Assembly: GCA_021847105.1 (NCBI GenBank)
Contig: JAJZUT010000009.1
Coordinates: 62,001 to 126,000 of the forward strand
DNA length: 64,000 bases
Direction of reading: 5' to 3'
Origin: Pseudomonadota bacterium
GTDB taxonomy: Bacteria > Pseudomonadota > Gammaproteobacteria > Steroidobacterales > Steroidobacteraceae
Every line of letters begins with the position of its first letter. The first letter of the stretch is position 1. Position numbers and translations under genes: made by a program. Below the pieces are notes generated by a model. The model did not search any database and had not been told where the DNA came from. It saw only the letters and a program-made list of their open reading frames with translations. Below, piece by piece: positions 1 through 6,646 of the stretch.

Positions 1-1436
1 CGCTCGCCGACAATCATTTCCTGCCAAGCCAGCGCCGAGCGCTCTCGAGGCGCAACGCCGCGGCCGGTGCGTTCCTGCGCCAGCACATCCGATATGTGGT
101 CTTCATCCTGCGCGAAAACAAGACGTTCGACGAGGACCTGGGAGATTATCGGGCGGCAGCAGGCTGGGCGAATCCGCGCTTCGACCTGTACGGCCCGCGC
201 GAGCTGCCCAACCTGTACCGCTGGGCCGCACACAACGTGCTGTTCGCTAATTTCATGGCCGACGGAGAAGTCACGGCGCAGGGGCACCAGTGGACCGACG
301 GCGCGTCGGACTCCGACGTGGTGCAGCGCCTGTGGCCCGAATACTATTCGGGCCGCGGATTGAACTGGAACGCCGGGCCGGGTGGAACCGGTGCGCTCAG
401 CGCCGCAGCGCAGCGCGCGCACGACCCGCTCGAATACGCGCATCAGAGACTCGGGCCGTACGCCAACCCCTGGATGAGCTATCCGCAGCGGCTGTATCTG
501 TTCAACAACCTGCTCGCCCACCACGTCTCGTTCGAGGACTTCGGTGAAAACCTCACTCGCGCCCGCGACGGGGTCATTCGCGCCAGTCTGCTCGCCCATG
601 TGGATCAGACCTACCCCGGCTGGAACCGCATGATCCGCGACGAATCGCGAGTCACCACAGCCATCGGATGGCTCAAGGCGCACCCCGGCAAGGCGTTCCC
701 GCACTTCCTGTTCCTCTGGATTCCCGACGATCACACAGCGGGCCTGTCGCCCTGCTATTACAGCCCGGATTATTACGTCGCAGACAACGACCACGCCACG
801 GCGCGGCTGCTGCACTACCTGGCCGAAACGCCCCAATGGCGCCATATGCTCGTCTTTCTGACTGAAGATGACGCCCAGAGTGGTGCCGATCACCTCAACG
901 CGCACCGCACGTTCGCGTTGGCTATGGGCCCCTGGGTCAAGTCGGGCATTCTCGATACCCACCGTCTGTCACAGGTGAACATCGTGCGCAGCATCGAAGC
1001 AGTGTTCGCGCTGCCGGCGATGTCCCAGTGGGATGCCACGGCCGGGGTGATTTCCGGGATCTGGCGCCGCAGCCCGAGAGCGGAACGCATGCCGATCCGA
1101 CCGATGCAGGTACCCGTACAGTTCAATGCAGGCAAGTGCAGCAACGAGGCGCTGCTGCGCCGCGAGGCCGGTGCAACCGGCCATGCGCTAAGCGCGAACT
1201 GGCTTGGTCATCACCTCGATCCTCACGGCGCGACCGGCGGGCGACTCTCTGCCAGCGAGCGCTACACCCCGACATCGATTCTGACCGTCTCGGGCCCAGA
1301 GCAGATGCGACAGGAATGGATCGCGAGCAAGGGCGTGCGCAGCTATCTGTCCTTTCAGCGCTATCTTCGACGCTACGCCGCCGCGCACCGCAGCACAATC
1401 GCATCGTTCGAAGCGAACGACGGGCAGCTGCGCTGA
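1..1436 (+). CDS. Phosphoesterase-family protein, 5' end missing
   Basis: The reading frame is open to the left edge of the window, so the start lies outside and only about 478 C-terminal residues are seen. The segment YVVFILRENKTFDEDLG near residue 31 of the visible part is the N-terminal metal-binding signature of the phosphoesterase family PF04185 (phospholipase C and acid phosphatase relatives). The later FLWIPDDHTAG and FLTEDDAQSGADHLNAHR blocks match the C-terminal half typical of proteins in which a YVTN/YncE-type beta-propeller precedes this domain. The internal GTG at 96 is not a credible start because conserved sequence lies upstream of it. The propeller, if present, would be outside the window. 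The substrate is unknown; a secreted phosphomonoesterase or phosphodiesterase is the family expectation. It converges on the HD-domain gene across two GC-rich hairpins. Confidence 0.85.
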   Translation, partial: LADNHFLPSQRRALSRRNAAAGAFLRQHIRYVVFILRENKTFDEDLGDYRAAAGWANPRFDLYGPRELPNLYRWAAHNVLFANFMADGEVTAQGHQWTDGASDSDVVQRLWPEYYSGRGLNWNAGPGGTGALSAAAQRAHDPLEYAHQRLGPYANPWMSYPQRLYLFNNLLAHHVSFEDFGENLTRARDGVIRASLLAHVDQTYPGWNRMIRDESRVTTAIGWLKAHPGKAFPHFLFLWIPDDHTAGLSPCYYSPDYYVADNDHATARLLHYLAETPQWRHMLVFLTEDDAQSGADHLNAHRTFALAMGPWVKSGILDTHRLSQVNIVRSIEAVFALPAMSQWDATAGVISGIWRRSPRAERMPIRPMQVPVQFNAGKCSNEALLRREAGATGHALSANWLGHHLDPHGATGGRLSASERYTPTSILTVSGPEQMRQEWIASKGVRSYLSFQRYLRRYAAAHRSTIASFEANDGQLR

Positions 1437-1451
1437 ACTTGCCGTGAGCGT

Positions 1452-1523
1452 CGCGGGGGCTGCGCCCCGCGATGCTCTGCTCTGCATGAGTTCCCGGCCG
1501 GCGCCGGTGCGGCGCCGGCCGGG
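1452..1523. terminator. Two tandem GC-rich hairpins between convergent genes
   Basis: A first inverted repeat (arms 1452-1458 and 1465-1471, 6-nt loop) is followed by a perfect 13-bp inverted repeat (arms 1493-1505 and 1511-1523, 5-nt loop). They fill the 91-bp gap between two converging genes, which is the expected place for a bidirectional terminator. Neither is followed by a clear T-run, so intrinsic termination is inferred from structure and position only. Confidence 0.6.
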
Positions 1524-1527
1524 GTCG

Positions 1528-2274
1528 CTACATCGCCCGTCCGTTGTAGGTCTCGCGCTGTACCGCGGCGAGGAAAGCCTTAAGCTCCGCCACACGCCGC
1601 TTGCCGATGCGGCGAGCGGCGGGGGTGATCAACCGCGGCGGAATAGCGGTCAGAAATCCGCGCAATGCCTTGATCGCCGGAGCAAAGCTAGGCGCCTTCG
1701 CCCCGGTCAGCGCGAGCATGCGGGCCGCACCGATATCGCCTAGAAAGTCGAGCGAGTCTGCGTCGTGCAGCACGATTGCGGTCGGATCGTGACCGGGGTT
1801 GCTGTAATACATGTGCCCGCGCTCGGCCTGCTGCACGATGCCAATCTTGCGCATCGGGAAACCCGCGCGCTTCAGGATCGCCGGACTCTCGAGTGCCGCG
1901 CATGCACCGTGCTCGAGCTTGCGATCCGCGCACGGACGGAATGCCGCCATGTCGTGCAGAAAGGCGGCCGCAAACAGAGCATCCTTGTCGATCTTGAGAT
2001 GATCGTCCTGGGCGAGCCGCAAGGCCAGGAGGTAATCGCGCTCGGAATGCTGCCAGCCCCAGGCCGGGTGCAGAAACGTGCCTCGCGCGAGTTCGTAGAT
2101 CTTCACCTTCCAAGGCGCATTCAGTCGGATGCCCGTTGCCGTGCGCACTGGCGCCGGGGCCGCCGTCACAACCTGACTCCTCGGCACGGCAAGCAATAGC
2201 GCAGCCGCCAGTACCGCAGCGCTGATGCGCCGACCGACAGCTCCGTTCAGCAGGCCCCTGTTCAGCTCCGACAT
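1528..2274 (-). CDS. Secreted HD-domain protein
   Basis: A 248-residue protein with an N-terminal hydrophobic segment (about residues 17-36, ending near VVTAAPA) that reads as a Sec signal peptide or anchor. Its HD-type metal-dependent phosphohydrolase core shows HSERDYLLALRLA, then FLHDMAAF (the HD pair) and later VLHDADSLDFLGDIG. Family members hydrolyse phosphate esters or nucleotides; the substrate here cannot be told. The start at 2274 (MSELNRG) was preferred to an upstream in-frame ATG because GGAGAGGGAG precedes it. It lies 41 bp behind the DoxX-like gene on the same strand, so the two are probably cotranscribed. An HD domain predicted to be exported is unusual, as most act in the cytoplasm. 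Confidence 0.72.
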   Translation of the reverse strand: MSELNRGLLNGAVGRRISAAVLAAALLLAVPRSQVVTAAPAPVRTATGIRLNAPWKVKIYELARGTFLHPAWGWQHSERDYLLALRLAQDDHLKIDKDALFAAAFLHDMAAFRPCADRKLEHGACAALESPAILKRAGFPMRKIGIVQQAERGHMYYSNPGHDPTAIVLHDADSLDFLGDIGAARMLALTGAKAPSFAPAIKALRGFLTAIPPRLITPAARRIGKRRVAELKAFLAAVQRETYNGRAM

Positions 2275-2315
2275 ACTCCCTCTCCACCCGTGCACCGACG
2301 TGGCGCGCTCAGGCC

Positions 2316-3251
2316 TCAATCATGCCGCGGCGGGCGTTCTGCGATCCACAGAAAAACGAACGGGATGAGGTAAATGAGGACGTTGCCAAGAACGTTACCC
2401 CGCACGCCGGTGCCCGCCGCGGTGTACGGTCCACCGAAGGCTTCCGCACTCACCCAGACCGAGAGCGAATAGGCGATCCCAAACGGGATGATCACACGCA
2501 GCCAGCGTCCCGCGAGCAGCCCCGCCGCAATGAGGGTCTCAGCCAGACCGACGAGCACTGCAACGAGCACCGGTCCGACCAGAGTGACCATCGCGGCGAT
2601 GAATCCGAGCCACACCGCGACCCAGTGCGGCTGCCCGGCAATCACCGAGGTAATCTGGCTGCGGAAGTGCAGCAGGAACGCCGGCAGCCATTTCAGCGCC
2701 GCATCGAACAGCCACAGGGCGCCGAAGCTGAGCCGGGCCATGCGCCACAGGCTCCCCGACGAGCCCGTGCTGGCCGCCTCCTGCCCCTGCAGCGCCGGTG
2801 CGACGGCCAGCACGAACAGGAATGCAATCGCATAGGCGATGAACACTCCGGGATCGGTCTGGCCATTTCGATACGGGAAGCCGAAGCCATCGAGCACCAC
2901 CCAGCAGATCAGGCTGTACACGATGCCAAAACGTGCCGCGACAGCGACCCGAACGCGCAACAAGAGCGCCAGCCCGAGCAACAGGGCAATCGCAACCATG
3001 CTTCCGGCCACCCATTCGGGTCCGGCTGCCTGGATACCGCGGTCGATACCGAGCAGCAACGGCCGGATCCACACGGGCACCTTGCTGGCTGGCTTGGCGA
3101 GCGCATGCCGGAAATTTGCCCCAGCCGAGCCTACCAGCAGCCATGCCTCGGCTTGAAACGCGGCATTGGCCAGCCACACCAGGCCGAACACGCCGGTGAG
3201 GACACGCAGCGCTGGAACTTGCGTGGCTGAGAAACGAGCCGTCGAACTCAT
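2316..3251 (-). CDS. DoxX-like integral membrane protein with internal duplication
   Basis: A 311-residue, strongly hydrophobic protein with about eight predicted membrane segments. The two halves resemble each other: FGIVYSLICWVVLDGFGFPY in the first half aligns with FGIAYSLSVWVSAEAFGGPY in the second, and LTGVFGLVWLANAAFQ aligns with LSFGALWLFDAALKWLP. It is therefore a tandem duplication of a four-helix DoxX-like unit. DoxX relatives take part in thiosulfate:quinone oxidation or redox-linked membrane complexes, but many have no known role and none is assigned here. The start at 3251 is supported by GGGGAGAG about six bases upstream; an earlier in-frame start adds an unlikely polar extension. 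It probably forms an operon with the HD-domain gene 41 bp downstream. Confidence 0.7.
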   Translation of the reverse strand: MSSTARFSATQVPALRVLTGVFGLVWLANAAFQAEAWLLVGSAGANFRHALAKPASKVPVWIRPLLLGIDRGIQAAGPEWVAGSMVAIALLLGLALLLRVRVAVAARFGIVYSLICWVVLDGFGFPYRNGQTDPGVFIAYAIAFLFVLAVAPALQGQEAASTGSSGSLWRMARLSFGALWLFDAALKWLPAFLLHFRSQITSVIAGQPHWVAVWLGFIAAMVTLVGPVLVAVLVGLAETLIAAGLLAGRWLRVIIPFGIAYSLSVWVSAEAFGGPYTAAGTGVRGNVLGNVLIYLIPFVFLWIAERPPRHD

Positions 3252-3598
3252 AGGTCTCTCCCCCGATTCATGTCGCTCTCTTCCTGTGCCGCCGTCAGAC
3301 TGACGATGCGCGCCGCCGAATATCTGCCCCCTCGCTGAACAGGCCATCCGGTGATCGTCAGCCCGATGACGAGCTTCGCCGGAGAATCCTGCTCGCGGCC
3401 GACGGGAGTGATCTTGTTCTTCACGAGACCGTCTGACCGGGTGCGCATCCCCCTGTGCAACGGACAGCTCAGCGGCAATGCAGTTCCCCTGAAGTTGCGC
3501 GTCACGCGGCCGCCGCAGGCACCGGAATCATGCGCAGACATTTGGCGCGGCGGCGTGCACACTGTTCCAGTGCGGGCTTTCACGCCAGAGGAGCGCAA
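3252..3598. other. Divergent intergenic region
   Basis: 347 bp separate the duplicated DoxX-like gene (minus) from the second DoxX-like gene (plus), so promoters for both should lie here. Short open frames exist on both strands, but none has a convincing ribosome binding site or recognisable product. No clear -35/-10 pair or operator palindrome was found. Confidence 0.5.
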
Positions 3599-4414
3599 AT
3601 GCGCATCGTGAGCGTCAGTCAGGCCGTGTTCGCCGTGACCCTGATCGGCCTGGGGATCATCGGTCTGCGCAGCGGCGGTTTCGCGCCGATCTGGCATTCC
3701 GCTCCAAAGAGTCTGCCCGGCCGCGCCGATTTAGCGCCGCTCGGCACGCTACTCCTGCTTGGCTGCGGCACTGGCTTGCTGTGGCGTGCCGCCGCGACGG
3801 CAGCTGCCCGGGTGCTGTGCCTGTCTTTGCTGCTGTGGCTGCTGCTGATCAAATTGCCTTACGTGCTGCACGCTCCAGCTGCGGCAGTCTCGTATGAAAG
3901 CTGTGCTGAAACCGCAGTACTGCTGGCGGCAGCATGGATTTTGTATGCCGGGGGGAGCGGCGAGCGCGAGCGACGATGGCTTGGCCTGCTCAGCGGGGAG
4001 CGGGGCATCCGGCTCGCCCGTGTCCTCTACGCGCTGGCGATGATTGCCTTCGGCACCGCTCACTTTGCCTATGCAGGCTACACCGCGACTCTGGTTCCGG
4101 CGTGGCTGCCGCGGCACACGACCTGGGTCTATCTCACCGGGGGCGCGTACCTCGCGGCCGGTGTCGGCCTGCTCAGCGGCCTCGCGCCTCGCCTGGCCGC
4201 CGTGCTGTCCACGCTACAGATGGGCTTGTTCACACTGCTGGTCTGGGTGCCCGCCGTAACGCACTCAGATCCTACGGCTGCCGCCCTGAGCGAGTGCGCG
4301 CTTTCCTGGGCGCTGACGGCCGGTGGCTGGGTCGTGGCGGACTCGTGTAGCACACTACCCTGGGTGTCCCTCGCGACAGCGCGCCGCGCCGGGCTCAGCC
4401 CGCCGTCGCGTTAG
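3599..4414 (+). CDS. DoxX-like membrane protein
   Basis: A 271-residue protein made almost entirely of hydrophobic helices (about seven or eight). The segment AFGTAHFAYAGYTATLVPAWLP followed by a glycine-rich helix pair is typical of DoxX/YphA-like small membrane proteins, here apparently in two halves like the divergent neighbour. No catalytic residues can be named and the function is unknown. The start at 3599 (MRIVSVSQ) has GAGGAG six bases upstream; the longer in-frame reading adds an Arg/Ala-rich stretch unlike a membrane protein N-terminus. Its last 20 bp overlap the 3' end of the convergent histidine kinase gene, so the two transcripts are antisense at their ends. Confidence 0.65.
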   Translation: MRIVSVSQAVFAVTLIGLGIIGLRSGGFAPIWHSAPKSLPGRADLAPLGTLLLLGCGTGLLWRAAATAAARVLCLSLLLWLLLIKLPYVLHAPAAAVSYESCAETAVLLAAAWILYAGGSGERERRWLGLLSGERGIRLARVLYALAMIAFGTAHFAYAGYTATLVPAWLPRHTTWVYLTGGAYLAAGVGLLSGLAPRLAAVLSTLQMGLFTLLVWVPAVTHSDPTAAALSECALSWALTAGGWVVADSCSTLPWVSLATARRAGLSPPSR

Positions 4415-6044
4415 TGCGCGATTCCAGCTCAATCAACAATGCCACCGTGGTGCCACGTCCCGGCGCGGAAGTGATCTGCAGCACCCCACCCACCATCCCA
4501 GCGCGCTCGCGCATGCCGAGCAGACCGAACGCATCGGCACGCGCCGAGAGCTCCGGATCGAAACCACAACCGTCGTCGCTCACCCGCAAACGCAGTTGAT
4601 CCTGCTGCCGTACAAGTTCCACCTCCACCTGCGTCGCTTCGGAATGCCGCGCGATGTTAGTCAGTGCCTCCTGCAGAATTCGGAAGGCTGCGGTGGCATA
4701 GGGCTCCTCCACCGCAAACTCCCGCGGCTCGATCCGCAAGCGAATCTCGAGCGGGTTGTGCTGGCGAAACGTTTCGACGAGCCATTGCGCTGCGGCGGGT
4801 AGTCCGAGCACATCTAATACTGACGGACGCAGATCCGTGGCGACCCGCCGTGCCGCTGCGAAGGTGAGATCGATGAGACGGCGCATGTCCCGGGTCTTCT
4901 GCAGCACAGGGGTTTGCAACTCGCGGCAGTGCGCTTCCAGGTCCGAGAGTTGAAACTTCAGCATAAGCAGAGTCTGGCCCAGCTCATCGTGCAGTTCGCG
5001 CGCCAGGCGTGCCCGCTCGCTCTCGCGCGCCGCAGTGCCGAGCGCGGCCGCTTTGTGCAACTCATCACGGGTTTGGCGCAACGCCTCATTGGCCTGCTCA
5101 AGTTCGCTTGTCCGAGCCTGAATGCGCTCCTCGAGCGAACCGGCAAGCCGTTTCAGCTGCGCTGCCCCCCCTTCGGCAAGCCGCCGCTGCTCGCGCTCGG
5201 CCGCGTGCGCCTCGGCCAGGCGTTGGTGCAGCCTGCTGCTCTCGAGAATCAGCACCACGAGCAGAAAACTGGAAGCTCCAAGTCCGTAAATCCGCCCGGC
5301 GTACCAGCCGAATGAGAATCGTCCGGCATTGAACACCGCCGCCTGACCGATATCGCACGACCACGCCACGATCACCGCCAGCAGCCACAGGTCCAGAGCC
5401 GAGCGCCGCCGGAATCGCCACAGAACCGGCAGGGCCGCGAGCGTCACCAGCCAGGTGAACCAGGCGACCACGAATTTGGCGGGGCGGTCCTCATTGCCGT
5501 GCATGATGTGAGGCAGCCAACGCGCCCCGGCGGTTGAGGTCCACAGTGCCAGACCCGCCAGGGCGAGCGCACCGAGTACTGCGCCCGCCACCCCGCGAGC
5601 GGCGCTGTACCGGGGCGCGATAGGAGCCTCGCGAGTGGCGCTGAGCGCATAGACGATCACCGCAGCTGGAAATCCCAGATGCCACAGGAAATACAGCCAC
5701 GCGGTGGTCTGTGCGCCTGCCCACAACAGCCCGGCGGGAGCGAACAGCCCCGGGAAGCTCAACTCGTGCATCAGCGCCATGACGGCGCTGAAGAGGTAGC
5801 CGCCGGCAAGCAGCAGCAGTGCCGAGGCGCGCGAGAGACTGAACTGCCCGAACAGAAAAATGCAGGTGATGAAATCGCACATCGCGAGCACCGATTCGTA
5901 GATCGGCATGAACAGCTCGCTGCGGCCCGCCGGGACGTCGGCGTAACCGGCCAGAGCGACGAACAACAGCAGTGATGCCGCGATCACGACCGTGACCACA
6001 CGGCGCTCAGCGCGACTCGCAGGGTCAGTGGTGAGCGCGATCAT
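4395..6044 (-). CDS. MASE4-type sensor histidine kinase, NarL/DegS class
   Basis: A 549-residue membrane sensor kinase. The first roughly 270 residues hold about eight hydrophobic helices with the look of a MASE4 sensory domain (LFMPIYESVLAMCDFITCIFL). A coiled coil follows (about 270-330), then a HisKA_3 dimerisation domain with the phosphorylation motif ESERARLARELHDELGQ. The C-terminal ATPase domain shows FRILQEALTNIARHS, DDGCGFDP and GLLGMRERA. This class phosphorylates LuxR-type response regulators, but none is encoded nearby, so it is an orphan kinase in this window. It follows the osmC-like gene by 44 bp on the same strand and may be cotranscribed, which hints at a redox-related signal; that is inference only. 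The start has no strong ribosome binding site. Confidence 0.85.
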   Translation of the reverse strand: MIALTTDPASRAERRVVTVVIAASLLLFVALAGYADVPAGRSELFMPIYESVLAMCDFITCIFLFGQFSLSRASALLLLAGGYLFSAVMALMHELSFPGLFAPAGLLWAGAQTTAWLYFLWHLGFPAAVIVYALSATREAPIAPRYSAARGVAGAVLGALALAGLALWTSTAGARWLPHIMHGNEDRPAKFVVAWFTWLVTLAALPVLWRFRRRSALDLWLLAVIVAWSCDIGQAAVFNAGRFSFGWYAGRIYGLGASSFLLVVLILESSRLHQRLAEAHAAEREQRRLAEGGAAQLKRLAGSLEERIQARTSELEQANEALRQTRDELHKAAALGTAARESERARLARELHDELGQTLLMLKFQLSDLEAHCRELQTPVLQKTRDMRRLIDLTFAAARRVATDLRPSVLDVLGLPAAAQWLVETFRQHNPLEIRLRIEPREFAVEEPYATAAFRILQEALTNIARHSEATQVEVELVRQQDQLRLRVSDDGCGFDPELSARADAFGLLGMRERAGMVGGVLQITSAPGRGTTVALLIELESRTNATAG

Positions 6045-6088
6045 GCTGAGCCGTGAGCGATGGCGCCGCCGGGCGGCGTCCGTCGCGG

Positions 6089-6538
6089 TTATTTGAGCTT
6101 CGTGCCGCCGCCGTCAAACACCGCGACGTTTGTGGCGATTGCGTCGCGCACGCTCGCCCCGACCGTGCAGAACTCCTCGAACTGTCCGAGCACCCGATCC
6201 AGGTGCTGCAGGCTTCCAGCAGATGCGCCCAGGCGGATCTGCACATCGATGTGCACGACCCGCAGCCGACCGGCGTCATTGCGCCCCAACTGCGCACGCG
6301 CCGTCGTGGTGATTCCGCCCGGATCGTTTTTGAATTTGCGCAGCGCGAAATACAGACTGGAACTCATGCAGTTGCCCACCGCGGCGAGCAACAGCTGCAC
6401 CGGTGAGGGCCCGAGTCCCTGCCCGAGCGGCGGCCCTTCGTCCGCGAGCACGTGTGCCACCTCGGGCGCGAACGCGATGTCGAACTGATAGTCCCGGATC
6501 TGTTGAAGCGTGACGGTGGCCGGCTCTGATTCGGACAT
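6089..6538 (-). CDS. OsmC-family peroxiredoxin-like protein
   Basis: A 149-residue OsmC/Ohr-fold protein. The two conserved cysteines that reduce organic hydroperoxides in this family are present, the first in LLAAVGNCMSSSLYFAL (near residue 57) and the second in FEEFCTVGASVRDAI (near residue 124). The length is normal for the family. OsmC proteins work as cytoplasmic homodimers with the active site at the interface. Sequence style fits the broad OsmC group rather than strict Ohr, and the physiological peroxide is not predictable. It lies 108 bp after the GH3 gene and 44 bp before the histidine kinase gene, all on the minus strand. Confidence 0.85.
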   Translation of the reverse strand: MSESEPATVTLQQIRDYQFDIAFAPEVAHVLADEGPPLGQGLGPSPVQLLLAAVGNCMSSSLYFALRKFKNDPGGITTTARAQLGRNDAGRLRVVHIDVQIRLGASAGSLQHLDRVLGQFEEFCTVGASVRDAIATNVAVFDGGGTKLK

Positions 6539-6608
6539 GAGGGATTCCCCCGCGCGCCGATTGCTCTCAGGTCAAGCCCCGCTGGTCGCGCAATTGCTCT
6601 CGATCATA

Positions 6609-6632
6609 CCACCGGACTGCTCTTACCGGTGG
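6609..6632. terminator. Possible terminator hairpin after the GH3 gene
   Basis: A 7-bp perfect inverted repeat (arms 6609-6615 and 6626-6632, 10-nt loop) lies 15 bp beyond the GH3 stop on the minus strand. No clear T-run follows, so termination is tentative and the osmC-like gene could still be read through. Confidence 0.3.
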
Positions 6633-6646
6633 GGGCACCGCGCCGC

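Noticed and set aside
3248..3448. A 66-codon minus-strand frame ending in an ATGA overlap with the duplicated DoxX-like gene
   Set aside because: The overlap is suggestive, but its ATG has no properly spaced ribosome binding site and the peptide resembles nothing known. Chance is the simpler reading.
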